Part shown: in pieces, positions 35,434-43,898 of the stretch
How the letters are laid out: each line of letters starts with the position of its first letter
Position numbering within the stretch: position 1 is the stretch's first letter
Assembly: GCA_022511445.1 (NCBI GenBank)
Contig: JAFLVE010000011.1
Span: 100,678 to 164,677 of the forward strand
DNA length: 64,000 nucleotides
Direction of reading: 5' to 3'
DNA from: Clostridiales bacterium
GTDB lineage: Bacteria > Bacillota > Clostridia > Christensenellales > Pumilibacteraceae
The notes under the pieces: generated by a model
Told to the model about the DNA's origin: nothing
What the model saw: only the letters and a program-made list of their open reading frames with translations
Databases searched by the model: none
Position numbers and translations under genes: made by a program

Positions 35434-36592
35434 TTTCGATAGTTCACCCGAAAGAAAAGGTACCGATTCTCTTAAGTGGGACGTAGCCGAAGGCGAGCTG
35501 CCCATGTGGGTTGCGGATATGGATTTTTTAACCGCTCCCGCAATCACCGAGGCGCTTATAAAAAGAGCGGAGCACGGAAACTTCGGATATGCGATTGTTC
35601 CCGACAGGTGGTACGAAGCGTTTATCTCTTGGTGGTCTCGCCGCCACGGACTTACAATCGAAAAGGAATGGATGCAGTTTTGCACAGGCGTCGTTCCCGC
35701 GATTTCGAGTATAGTAAAGCGCGTTACCAACCACGGCGATAGGGTCGCTGTGCTTACGCCAGCCTACAATAATTTTTACAATTCCATAGAAAACGGCGGT
35801 CGGTTTGTAACGGAGTGCGAGCTGGTCTATAAAAACGGGAAGTATTCGATAGACTTTAAGGCGCTCGAGAAAACGCTTTCTCATCCGCTGACCACAATGC
35901 TCGTGTTTTGCAATCCTCACAACCCGACCGGGAATATTTGGTCGAAGGAAGAGATTAAAAAAGTGGGCGCGCTGTGCAAAAAGTACGGCGTGACGGTGTT
36001 GTCCGACGAGATTCATTGCGACCTCACCGCGCCCGGTGTGAGCTATATCCCGTACGCTTCCGTTTCGGAGGAATGCAAGCAAAACAGCATTACCTGCATT
36101 GCCGCGAGCAAGGCGTTCAGTATCCCGGGATTACAGGCCGCCGCGGTCGTTGTTCCCAATAAATCGCTTAGGGAAAAGGTGGTGCGCGGGCTTAACAGCG
36201 ACGACGTTGCCGAGCCCAACTGCTTTGCAATCGACGCGACCGTCGCCGCACTTACAAAAGGCGAGGAGTGGCATAACGAGCTTCGCGCGTACCTATTCGA
36301 AAACAGAAGGGTTGTTAACGAATATCTGAAGGAACACCTGCCCGAAATAAAGGTCGTCGAGGCGGAAGCGACGTACGTTATTTGGATTGACTGCGGCGCG
36401 TACACTCACGACGCGGACGAGCTTACCGCCTTTATTCGCGAAAAGACGGGGCTTATCGTTTCTTCCGGCAAGCAGTACCGCGGCGACGGCGCGAGCTTTA
36501 TCCGCCTTAACGCCGCCTGTCCGAGAGCCCGCCTTTTGGACGGACTGACCCGCTTTGTCACGGGAATAAAGCGGTACGGAAAACGCGTTTAA
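35426..36592 (+). CDS. MalY/PatB-family PLP C-S lyase (cystathionine beta-lyase type aminotransferase)
   Basis: 388 aa fold-type I PLP enzyme. The N-terminal WVADMDFLTAPAI is the MalY/PatB hallmark; NPHNPTGNIW binds the cofactor side, SDEIHCDL holds the PLP Asp, and the Schiff-base Lys lies in AASKAFSIPGLQ. The expected reaction is cleavage of cystathionine or cysteine conjugates to a thiol or homocysteine, pyruvate and ammonia (EC 4.4.1.13). It overlaps DUF3737 by 8 nt and is divergent from the cysteine synthase fusion, making a sulfur-amino-acid neighbourhood. Confidence 0.94.
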   Translation: MFDFDSSPERKGTDSLKWDVAEGELPMWVADMDFLTAPAITEALIKRAEHGNFGYAIVPDRWYEAFISWWSRRHGLTIEKEWMQFCTGVVPAISSIVKRVTNHGDRVAVLTPAYNNFYNSIENGGRFVTECELVYKNGKYSIDFKALEKTLSHPLTTMLVFCNPHNPTGNIWSKEEIKKVGALCKKYGVTVLSDEIHCDLTAPGVSYIPYASVSEECKQNSITCIAASKAFSIPGLQAAAVVVPNKSLREKVVRGLNSDDVAEPNCFAIDATVAALTKGEEWHNELRAYLFENRRVVNEYLKEHLPEIKVVEAEATYVIWIDCGAYTHDADELTAFIREKTGLIVSSGKQYRGDGASFIRLNAACPRARLLDGLTRFVTGIKRYGKRV

Positions 36593-36621
36593 ATAATTCT
36601 TTTTTATTACGCTTTACATAC

Positions 36622-36648
36622 AAAAAAGGTCGCACATGCGACCTTTTT
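36622..36648. terminator. Bidirectional terminator after malY-type gene
   Basis: AAAAGGTCGCA/TGCGACCTTTT with a 2-nt loop and flanking A/T runs, between convergent genes. Confidence 0.88.
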
Positions 36649-36681
36649 AAGTTTTGTGTTTATACTAAGCTCTTTTGCGAG

Positions 36682-37629
36682 TTAATAATATCGGGGGTCA
36701 AGCTTTACCGTGAGGAACTGTTCGAAGTAGGGCATCCACCAGTTAAGATAGCCGGCGCGTTTGGGATGAATGGGGTCGCTTGTGCACCACTTATAATAGC
36801 TTTCCGAGACCTGTGCGTTAAAGTCCTCGTCGTTGAACAGATCGATAACGTCCACTTCGTAGCCGAGGCCCTGCCATTTTTTAACGACTGCTTTAACTTC
36901 CTCGACAAGCTTGCCGTACTCGGTGCCGGATGGATCGCCGTTGGTGCGGCTTTCGCCCGAGCCGTTGTCGCCGAAGTAGCTTCCCGAATAGAAATACACG
37001 GGGCAGCCCCAGGTTTCCCAGACGTAGGCTAAGATGTATTCCACTCCGCCGAGAGTAGTTCCGCGGTCGAATTCTTCCTTGTCCTCGACCGTATCGTCGG
37101 TAACGGAGCCGCGGTATTTAAGACGGTAGGAAATTGCGTCGTTTGTAGAGATTTGGCAGATGAACGCGTCTATCTGCTCGTTCTTGTTGAATACCTTGCT
37201 TTCGGTAAGGCGGCGAGTGTAAGACCTTGCGCCCGAATCGCCGTTTCCGCCGTCGTCGAATAGGGTTGTTCCCGACACGGCTTCTTTTTTGCAAATCGCG
37301 CCCGTTTTTGCCGCGAGAAAATCCGCCATCGATTCGCCGCCGGAGCTTGCTCCGTACGTAACGGACGAGCCGAGCCAATAGATAGTCATTCCCTCGAGCG
37401 AACTGTCCTCTGTCTGTTGAACGTTTTTGACGTAGAATTCCGTCGCGTTGGCGTCTTTGCCGCTTGAAGGGAGCGTATCGTCGATTGTGTATTCGATGTC
37501 GGGCGGGGGAAGCGGGTCGCGATTATTGCCCGAAGGCGGCGGAGCGGGCTGCGTGCAAGCGCAAATGCCTGTAATGCAAAACGCAGTAATGCCCGCCACG
37601 ATCCCGCTTAAGCGTGATAGTCGTTTCAT
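36682..37629 (-). CDS. SGNH/GDSL-type esterase-like lipoprotein
   Basis: 315 aa. A lipoprotein signal ends at a GICAC lipobox (Cys24), followed by a Pro-rich linker. The hydrolase blocks are WLGSSVTYG (nucleophile Ser block I), an SGTT block, STND (block III Asn) and SDPIHP (Asp-x-x-His, block V), so the catalytic set looks complete. It probably removes acyl or acetyl groups from a polysaccharide at the cell surface; the substrate is unknown. CGGAGGAC precedes ATG 37629. Confidence 0.88.
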   Translation of the reverse strand: MKRLSRLSGIVAGITAFCITGICACTQPAPPPSGNNRDPLPPPDIEYTIDDTLPSSGKDANATEFYVKNVQQTEDSSLEGMTIYWLGSSVTYGASSGGESMADFLAAKTGAICKKEAVSGTTLFDDGGNGDSGARSYTRRLTESKVFNKNEQIDAFICQISTNDAISYRLKYRGSVTDDTVEDKEEFDRGTTLGGVEYILAYVWETWGCPVYFYSGSYFGDNGSGESRTNGDPSGTEYGKLVEEVKAVVKKWQGLGYEVDVIDLFNDEDFNAQVSESYYKWCTSDPIHPKRAGYLNWWMPYFEQFLTVKLDPRYY

Positions 37630-37653
37630 CTTGTCCTCCGAATTTTTTTTACA

Positions 37654-37682
37654 AGTATATCAACAATCCCGTGGAATGTCAA
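37654..37682 (-). promoter_or_regulatory. Promoter of the SGNH lipoprotein gene
   Basis: Minus strand TTGACA (37682-37677), 17 nt, TATACT (37659-37654). Confidence 0.83.
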
Positions 37683-37757
37683 TAGTAAGTTCTTTTCCTT
37701 GTCGATACTTTGTTTTACATTACTTCGGCGCAATCGATTCCACAGCGGAAGCACAAA

Positions 37758-37781
37758 TCCCCCGAGCGAAAGCTCGAGGGG
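37758..37781 (-). terminator. Terminator of tRNA-Arg(CCT)
   Basis: Minus strand CCCCTCGAGC and GCTCGGGGG pair around TTTC, followed by ATTTGTG, just after the tRNA CCA. Confidence 0.7.
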
Positions 37782-37783
37782 CT

Positions 37784-37858
37784 TGGTACTCCCGGGGGGA
37801 ATCGAACCCTCAATTGCCCCTTAGGAGGGGGCCGTTATATCCATTTAACTACGGAAGC
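37784..37858 (-). tRNA. tRNA-Arg (anticodon CCT)
   Basis: A 75-nt cloverleaf with encoded CCA. The acceptor begins GCTTCCG, the anticodon stem is GCCCC/GGGGC around CTCCTAA, and the T-loop is TTCGATT. CCT reads AGG. No 3'-end copies are seen at this locus, unlike the other Arg and Ile tRNA genes. Confidence 0.95.
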
Positions 37859-37879
37859 GGAATATTATGTTCGTTACAT

Positions 37880-37908
37880 AATATACCATTATTTTTTATT
37901 GCGGTCAA
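37880..37908 (-). promoter_or_regulatory. Promoter of tRNA-Arg(CCT)
   Basis: Minus strand TTGACC (37908-37903), 17 nt, TATATT (37885-37880). Confidence 0.78.
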
Positions 37909-37934
37909 GCGAATAAGCGGGCTTTCCGCCATGC

Positions 37935-37964
37935 TTGACAGGTTGCGTATTTCTATGGTATAAT
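37935..37964 (+). promoter_or_regulatory. Promoter of the anchored alpha/beta hydrolase gene
   Basis: TTGACA (37935-37940), 18 nt, TATAAT (37959-37964). Confidence 0.8.
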
Positions 37965-38009
37965 TAATCGCTCTTTTGTTATAGGGCAATTTCAATTGAG
38001 GAATTAAAA

Positions 38010-38984
38010 ATGGAAGCTTGGATGATAGCGCTTATCGCCGTTGCGGGAGTAATACTTATTCTTGCGATTGTGTTTTTTTCGGTTGTTCACGTTTACTCGA
38101 ACTACGTAATAGGAAGTAACTACAAAGAGCCTGAGGAATCGGATCCGTCTAAGTACGGCGTGGATACGAGCTGGTTTGATACCGACGAAGTAAAGTCCGC
38201 GCTCGGCGAGGAAAAGATTACTTCTTTCGACGGGCTTAAGCTCGTAGCTTGGACGCTTAAGCACAAGCAAGATTTGCCCGTAAAAAAGGTGGCGATCCTT
38301 CAGCACGGATACCATTCCGGCCCGCGCTCTATGCAGCCGTTTGCACAGATGTTTTTCGATAAGGGCTTCGACGTGTACATTCCGGCGGCGCGCGGTCACA
38401 ACATAAGCGAAGGCAAGCATATCGGAATGGCGTGGCTCGACCGCTTTGACATTATGCGCTGGATAGATAAGGTTGTCGGGCTTTACGGTAGCGACGTTCA
38501 AATCGCGCTTTTCGGCATCTCTATGGGCGGCTCCGCCGTGGCTGCCGTAAGCGGAATGCAACCTCCGCCGCAGGTTAAATGCGTTATAGACGACTGCGGA
38601 TTCTCCTCCCAGGTCGACCAGTACAACTCTCTCCTCAGCGGCGTTAAAATCCCTAAGCCTCTCTTAATGATACCGTTCACCCTGGGCGTAAGGTTTAAGT
38701 GTGGGTATTCCGTAGTCGACGCGGATATTTGCGCGCTTGTAAATAATTCGAAGCTTCCTACGCTGTTTATCCACGGCGAGAGAGATTCTTTCGTGCCCGC
38801 CGAGCTCGGTAAAAAGCTGTACGAGGCATGCGGTGCGGAGGACAAGCGCCTCGAGCTTTTCGACGCGGGACACGCCGCAAGCGTTGCCGCCGACCGCGAA
38901 CGGTATTCTTCGCTAATCAATGAGTTTGTCGATAAGTATATCAAGGGCGAGCCCGCATCGGAAGAGGTCGAACAGGAAGCATAG
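38010..38984 (+). CDS. Membrane-anchored alpha/beta hydrolase
   Basis: 324 aa. An N-terminal membrane segment (about 4-28) is followed by an alpha/beta-hydrolase fold: oxyanion strand QHGYHSGPR, nucleophile elbow GISMGGS, acid in GERDSFVP and His in DAGHAAS, a full Ser-Asp-His triad. It resembles the YqkD/BAAT-like hydrolases of Firmicutes. The substrate is unknown, possibly acyl esters or lipids. The C-terminus is acidic. GAGGAA precedes ATG 38010. Confidence 0.9.
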   Translation: MEAWMIALIAVAGVILILAIVFFSVVHVYSNYVIGSNYKEPEESDPSKYGVDTSWFDTDEVKSALGEEKITSFDGLKLVAWTLKHKQDLPVKKVAILQHGYHSGPRSMQPFAQMFFDKGFDVYIPAARGHNISEGKHIGMAWLDRFDIMRWIDKVVGLYGSDVQIALFGISMGGSAVAAVSGMQPPPQVKCVIDDCGFSSQVDQYNSLLSGVKIPKPLLMIPFTLGVRFKCGYSVVDADICALVNNSKLPTLFIHGERDSFVPAELGKKLYEACGAEDKRLELFDAGHAASVAADRERYSSLINEFVDKYIKGEPASEEVEQEA

Positions 38985-38993
38985 CAAAAAAAT

Positions 38994-39030
38994 AAAATGC
39001 GAAAAATCAAACTTTCGCATTTTTTATTTG
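38994..39030 (+). terminator. Terminator after the alpha/beta hydrolase gene
   Basis: AAATGCGAAA pairs with TTTCGCATTT, followed by TTTATTT. Confidence 0.82.
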
Positions 39031-39039
39031 GCTATTTAT

Positions 39040-39068
39040 TTGACTGTTTTTAAGGGTAGTGGTATACT
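39040..39068 (+). promoter_or_regulatory. Promoter of the purine operon
   Basis: TTGACT (39040-39045), 17 nt, TATACT (39063-39068), 18 nt before purE. The leader is too short for a purine riboswitch, and I see no PurBox pair. Confidence 0.8.
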
Positions 39069-39085
39069 GTAAACAGAGGTGAGTC

Positions 39086-39580
39086 ATGAGAAAAGTCGCC
39101 ATTGTAATGGGTAGTAAATCGGACCTCGAAAAGGTCAAACCCGCGGTAAAAACGCTCGACGAATTCGGCGTAAAATATACCGTTCGCGTGCTTTCCGCGC
39201 ACCGCACTCCCGACGAGGCGGCGGCGTTTGCAAAGTCCGCGCGGGACGAGGGCTACGGCGCGGTAATAGCGGTAGCCGGTAAGGCGGCGCACCTCGGCGG
39301 CGTGCTTGCCGCGGCGACGACGCTTCCCGTAATTGCGCTCCCCGTCGAGACCTCGCTTATGGGCGGGCTTGACAGCGTACTAAGCATTCTCCCTATGCCT
39401 AACGGCGTGCCCGTTGCGGTAGTAGGAGTAAACGCGGGAGTAAACGCGGCGCTTATCGCGGTGAGAATGCTCGCGGCGGACGACGACGCGCTCACAAAAA
39501 AATACCTCGATTACGTTAGCTCCATGCGCGAAAAAACGCTTGCCGACGACGCGGCGGTAATGAAGGAACTAAACAAATAA
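39086..39580 (+). CDS. purE: 5-(carboxyamino)imidazole ribonucleotide mutase
   Basis: 164 aa. It moves the carboxylate of N5-CAIR to give CAIR (class I PurE) in purine synthesis. MGSKSD, SAHRTPDE and AGKAAHLGG (substrate and catalytic His loop) are present. Class I PurE normally works with PurK, which is not in the window. First gene of the operon; AGAGGTG precedes ATG. Confidence 0.95.
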   Translation: MRKVAIVMGSKSDLEKVKPAVKTLDEFGVKYTVRVLSAHRTPDEAAAFAKSARDEGYGAVIAVAGKAAHLGGVLAAATTLPVIALPVETSLMGGLDSVLSILPMPNGVPVAVVGVNAGVNAALIAVRMLAADDDALTKKYLDYVSSMREKTLADDAAVMKELNK

Positions 39581-39613
39581 CAAAAGCAATTCAACCTTTA
39601 AGGAGAAAATATC

Positions 39614-40324
39614 ATGGTCGAACAACTTGAGCAACTGTACGAAGGTAAGGCGAAAAAGGTCTATGCGACAAACGATCCCGATCTTCTTATCGTCGACTAC
39701 AAAGACGACGCTACGGCGTTTAACGGGCTTAAAAAGGGCACGATAGTCGGTAAGGGCGTAATAAACAACCGCATGACTAACTACCTTATGGGCATGCTCG
39801 AAAAAGAAGGTATCGAAACGCACTTTGTGGAGGAAATCTCCGAGCGCCGCACCGTAGTCAAAAACGTGAAGATTGTTCCGCTCGAAGTCATTATGCGCAA
39901 CGTCGTTGCGGGCTCGCTCTCCAAGCGTACGGGGCTTGACGAGGGTACCGTTCCGTCGATGCCTATACTCGAGCTTTACTACAAGTCGGACGAGCTCGGC
40001 GACCCGATGATAAACGAGGACCATGCGCTTGCGTTCGGCTGGGCGACAAAAGAGGAGCTCGACGCCATAGCCAAAATGGCGCGTAAAATAAACGACATAC
40101 TCAAAAAGTTCTTTGCCGGCGTGGGCGTAGATCTTATCGACTTTAAGCTCGAGTTCGGCAGGTACCACGGCAAGATAATTCTCGCCGACGAGATAAGCCC
40201 CGACACCTGCCGTTTCTGGGACAGCAAGACAAAGGAAAAGCTCGACAAGGACCGTTTCCGCCGTGACATGGGCGGAGTAGAGGGCGCTTATCACGAGATG
40301 ATGCGCCGTATCGGGCTAAAATAA
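39614..40324 (+). CDS. purC: SAICAR synthetase
   Basis: 236 aa. It ligates aspartate to CAIR using ATP to give SAICAR. The N-terminal [11 protein letters not shown], the [20 protein letters not shown] strand and the [12 protein letters not shown]-site segment match the family. Length is usual. AAGGAG precedes ATG 39614, 33 nt after purE. In many Firmicutes the next gene would be purF; here purM follows after 95 nt. Confidence 0.96.
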   Translation: MVEQLEQLYEGKAKKVYATNDPDLLIVDYKDDATAFNGLKKGTIVGKGVINNRMTNYLMGMLEKEGIETHFVEEISERRTVVKNVKIVPLEVIMRNVVAGSLSKRTGLDEGTVPSMPILELYYKSDELGDPMINEDHALAFGWATKEELDAIAKMARKINDILKKFFAGVGVDLIDFKLEFGRYHGKIILADEISPDTCRFWDSKTKEKLDKDRFRRDMGGVEGAYHEMMRRIGLK

Positions 40325-40419
40325 TAAACAGGGTTTAAGCGCCACGATTGCATAAAAGCATTCGCCGCGCTTTTCCTTTGGTGTGAGAAAAAAATACAAT
40401 CGGTATTTCGGAGAATAAA

Positions 40420-41442
40420 ATGGCAGACAAAAAGAAGATTACATATTCGGACGCAGGAGTGGACGTTACGCGCGGGTACGCCGCGGTCGATAAGATTAAG
40501 GCGCATGCCGCTTCCACATTTAACTCAAACGTTTTGCAGGGACTCGGTTCGTTCGGCGGGTTTTATTCGCTCGACGGGGAGAACGGCGACGTTCTCGTCG
40601 CGGGCACCGACGGCGTGGGCACCAAGCTTAAATACGCCTTCCTTTCCGGCAAGAACGACACGGTGGGTATCGACTGCGTCGCTATGTGCGTTAACGACAT
40701 AGTGTGTCAGGGCGCAAAGCCGCTACTGTTTCTCGACTATATCGCGACGGGCAGAATCAATCCCGATATAGTCGCAGACGTCGTTAAGGGTATAGCGGAC
40801 GGCTGTAAGGAGACGGGCTGCGCGCTCGTCGGCGGCGAGACTGCGGAAATGCCGTCCATGTACGGCGCCGGAGAATACGACCTTGCTGGATTTTCGGTGG
40901 GTATCGTAAAGCGCGATAAGATTATAAACGGAAGCAAGATTACGGCGGGCAACGTGCTCGTGGGGCTTGCTTCGAGCGGACTTCACAGTAACGGATTCTC
41001 GCTCGTAAGGCGACTCCTCGGCGAGGACGTCGACGCGCTCGAACGCGAAAAGCTTGGGGATAAAAGCCTTCTCGACGTTATCCTTACTCCTACGCATCTT
41101 TACGTCAAGCCGGTGCTGGCGCTTGCGGACAAGTTCGAAATTTTGGGGCTTGCCAATATTACGGGCGGCGGCTTTATAGAAAACATTCCGCGGATTTTCC
41201 CCAAGGGTATCGGCTGCAAGGTGGATATTAATTCCTTCCCGCGCCCCGAAATTTTCGCGCTCCTTGCCGAAAAGTCCAACCTCGGTCCGCAGGAGCTGTA
41301 CAACACCTTTAACATGGGTATCGGCATGGTCGCCGCGGTCAAAAAAGAGGACGCGGACGCGTTCGTTAAGCAAGCTGACGCGCTCGGCGAAAAGGCGTAC
41401 GTCATAGGCGAGACCGTTAAAGGCGAAGGCGTTTTGCTTTAA
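40420..41442 (+). CDS. purM: Phosphoribosylformylglycinamidine cyclo-ligase (AIR synthetase)
   Basis: 340 aa. It closes FGAM to AIR with ATP. The ATP-binding GTDGVGTKLKYA, the QGAKPLLFLDYIATG block, GGETAEMPSMY and LHSNGFSLVR are intact. CGGAGA precedes ATG 40420. The 95-nt gap after purC holds no gene. Confidence 0.97.
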   Translation: MADKKKITYSDAGVDVTRGYAAVDKIKAHAASTFNSNVLQGLGSFGGFYSLDGENGDVLVAGTDGVGTKLKYAFLSGKNDTVGIDCVAMCVNDIVCQGAKPLLFLDYIATGRINPDIVADVVKGIADGCKETGCALVGGETAEMPSMYGAGEYDLAGFSVGIVKRDKIINGSKITAGNVLVGLASSGLHSNGFSLVRRLLGEDVDALEREKLGDKSLLDVILTPTHLYVKPVLALADKFEILGLANITGGGFIENIPRIFPKGIGCKVDINSFPRPEIFALLAEKSNLGPQELYNTFNMGIGMVAAVKKEDADAFVKQADALGEKAYVIGETVKGEGVLL

Positions 41443-41499
41443 TAAAACGCGGGGAAGCTAATCTTTTTAACAACCTATCGAGGCACAAGAGGTTTATAA

Positions 41500-42084
41500 A
41501 TGAAAAACATTGCTGTCATGTTTTCGGGCGGCGGGACCGATTTTCAATCGCTTATCGACGGTCAGGCGGCGGGCAAGTTCGACGGGAAAATAGTCGTGTC
41601 CGTTACGAGTAACGCCGCGGCGTACGGCATCGAGCGGGCAAAAAAGGCGGGTATCGACTGCTATATCTTCCGTAAAGCCGACTACGACAGCGAGTTTGCC
41701 CGAGATACCGAGGTGAGAAAAATTTTCGAAAAGTACGACGTGGATTTAATCGTACTTGCGGGGTACTTGGGAATTATAAATAAACCCCTCCTCGATAAGT
41801 ACGCGGGCAAAATAGTCAACATTCATCCCGCGCTGCTCCCCAAATTCGGAGGCAAGGGAATGTTCGGGCTTAACGTTCACAAGGCGGTAATCGCCGCGGG
41901 CGAAAAAAAGAGCGGAGCTACCGTACACTACGTGGACGGCGGCACCGACACCGGCGAGATTATCCTGCAACGCGCGCTCGACGTACTTCCCACCGACACG
42001 CCCGAATCGCTTCAACAGCGTATCTTAAACGAAATAGAGCACCCGCTTCTTGTCGAGGCGGTGGCGCTTCTTTGTTCAAAGTAG
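41500..42084 (+). CDS. purN: Phosphoribosylglycinamide formyltransferase
   Basis: 194 aa. It transfers formyl from 10-formyl-THF to GAR; Fhs, encoded at 16790, can supply the cofactor. FSGGGTDFQSL binds the substrate phosphate, NIHPALLPKFGG carries the catalytic Asn and His, and DGGTDTGEII the catalytic Asp. Usual length. Confidence 0.95.
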   Translation: MKNIAVMFSGGGTDFQSLIDGQAAGKFDGKIVVSVTSNAAAYGIERAKKAGIDCYIFRKADYDSEFARDTEVRKIFEKYDVDLIVLAGYLGIINKPLLDKYAGKIVNIHPALLPKFGGKGMFGLNVHKAVIAAGEKKSGATVHYVDGGTDTGEIILQRALDVLPTDTPESLQQRILNEIEHPLLVEAVALLCSK

Positions 42085-42090
42085 CAACAA

Positions 42091-42131
42091 ATAGCTGTGA
42101 ATTAAAAAAACCGATAGCTGTGAATTAAAAA
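42091..42131 (+). repeat. 18-nt direct repeat in the purN-purH gap
   Basis: ATAGCTGTGAATTAAAAA occurs at 42091-42108 and 42114-42131, a 23-nt period. Function unknown. The purH ribosome site AAGGAGG lies downstream at an unusually long 13 nt from ATG 42192. Confidence 0.6.
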
Positions 42132-42191
42132 TCACCGACATATAACAAGTGTCAATAAGTAAAAAAATGTCAAGGAGGACATAGGTACAAT

Positions 42192-43808
42192 ATGAAAAAA
42201 CGCGCACTTATAAGCGTAAGCGACAAAACGGGGGTCGTGGAGTTTGCAAAACGGCTCGAGTCTCTCGGCTACGAGGTTGTGTCCACGGGCGGCACGCTCA
42301 AAGCCTTAAAGGACAGCGGCGTAAAGGCGATATCCATATCCGACGTTACGGGGTTTAGAGAGTGCCTTGACGGCAGGGTAAAAACCCTCCACCCCGCGGT
42401 GCACGCCGGGCTTCTCTCTCGCCGCGACGATCCCGAGCACATGAAAACGCTCGACGAGCTTAACTACAACACAATCGACGTCGTTGCGGTTAACCTCTAT
42501 CCGTTTAAGGCGACTATCCAAAAGCCGAACGTTACGCTTCCCGAGGCGATTGAAAATATCGATATCGGCGGACCGACTATGCTTAGGAGTGCGGCGAAAA
42601 ACTATAAAGACGTGCTCGTCGTGTGCGAGCCCGCCGACTACGATTCGGTTATCGAGGCGATACAAAAGGGCACGGACGACGAAAAGTTCCGTCTTATGCT
42701 CTCGTACAAGGTTTACCGCCACACCGCGGCGTACGACTCGCTTATTTCGGGATATATGCAAAACCTCCTCGGTATCGAATATCCCGAGCATATAACCTTT
42801 GCCTACGACAAGGCGCAGGAGCTTCGCTACGGCGAGAATCCGCAGCAGAGCGCCGTGTTCTATAAGGAACCGCTCGCTAAGGTGGGTGCGCTCACCGCGG
42901 CGGAACAGCTTTGGGGCAAGGAGCTTTCCTACAACAACATCAACGACGCAAACGGCGCGCTCGAGCTTCTCAAGGAGTATCCCGACACCCCCGCAGTCGT
43001 TGCGTGCAAGCATGCCAATCCGTGCGGCGTGGGCACCGGCAAAACCGTTCACGAAGCGTATCTCAAAGCGTACGAGTCCGACCCCGTATCGGTGTTCGGC
43101 GGAATACTCGCTATAAACGGCACGGTAGATAAGGCGACCGCAGAGGAAATCAATAAAATCTTTATCGAGATAGTTATGGCGTCCGACTACACGAAGGACG
43201 CGCTCGAAGTGCTCGAGCAGAAAAAGAATATTCGCCTTCTCAAGATAGAAAACATCACCGCGCCGCGCGCCTTCACAGCCTACGACATGAAAAAGGTGTA
43301 CGGCGGCTTGCTCGTTCAAAAGTACGACAGTACGCTTATCGAGAACGAGGATATGAAGCTGTTCAAGACCGCCGCCGAGGTCAAAACCGAAACGCTTTCT
43401 TCGGGCAAGACCAAGACTACCTACGGCGTGGGCGTAGTAACAAAGCGCAAGCCTACAAAGGAAGAGGTCGAAGCGCTCATGTTCAACTGGAAGGTTGTTA
43501 AACACACCAAGTCCAATGCAATCGTAATAGGCAAGGCGGGCAGAACGACGGGTATCGGCATGGGGCAGACCAACCGCATTTGGGCGGCGCAGCAGGCGAT
43601 AGCGCATGCGGGCGAGGAAGCCAAAGGCTCCGTCATGGCGTCGGACGCGTTTTTCCCGTTCCCCGATTGCGTTGAGGAATGCGTAAAAGCGGGCATTACC
43701 GCAATCATTCAGCCGGGCGGCTCCATTAAGGATGAGGAATCGGTAAAAGCGTGCGACGAAGCGGGCATCGCAATGGTGTTCGTCGGTCAGCGCCACTTTA
43801 AGCACTAA
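42192..43808 (+). CDS. purH: Bifunctional AICAR transformylase / IMP cyclohydrolase
   Basis: 538 aa, the last two steps to IMP. The N-terminal MGS-like cyclohydrolase domain begins ALISVSDKTGVVEFA and contains SGFRECLDGRVKTLHP-type residues (TGFRECLDG). The C-terminal AICARFT domain has the KHANPCG catalytic motif and ends in GIAMVFVGQRHFKH. It uses 10-formyl-THF, like PurN. Confidence 0.97.
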   Translation: MKKRALISVSDKTGVVEFAKRLESLGYEVVSTGGTLKALKDSGVKAISISDVTGFRECLDGRVKTLHPAVHAGLLSRRDDPEHMKTLDELNYNTIDVVAVNLYPFKATIQKPNVTLPEAIENIDIGGPTMLRSAAKNYKDVLVVCEPADYDSVIEAIQKGTDDEKFRLMLSYKVYRHTAAYDSLISGYMQNLLGIEYPEHITFAYDKAQELRYGENPQQSAVFYKEPLAKVGALTAAEQLWGKELSYNNINDANGALELLKEYPDTPAVVACKHANPCGVGTGKTVHEAYLKAYESDPVSVFGGILAINGTVDKATAEEINKIFIEIVMASDYTKDALEVLEQKKNIRLLKIENITAPRAFTAYDMKKVYGGLLVQKYDSTLIENEDMKLFKTAAEVKTETLSSGKTKTTYGVGVVTKRKPTKEEVEALMFNWKVVKHTKSNAIVIGKAGRTTGIGMGQTNRIWAAQQAIAHAGEEAKGSVMASDAFFPFPDCVEECVKAGITAIIQPGGSIKDEESVKACDEAGIAMVFVGQRHFKH

Positions 43809-43898
43809 ACCGATTTTCGCCTTACGGTATTAACGGTTTAATGGGCAGATAAACAATAATCACAAACGACAACACCTTTAACTCACTCGGAGAGAATA

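Noticed and set aside
37448..37963. 171-aa plus-strand frame through the tRNA-Arg(CCT) region
   Set aside because: It runs over the tRNA gene, its terminator and promoters of other genes.
39040..39085. Purine riboswitch or PurR box before purE
   Set aside because: Only about 18 nt lie between the -10 box and ATG, and no PurBox pair is seen upstream.
42306..43805. 499-aa open frame on the minus strand
   Set aside because: It is antisense to purH and has no recognisable domain.
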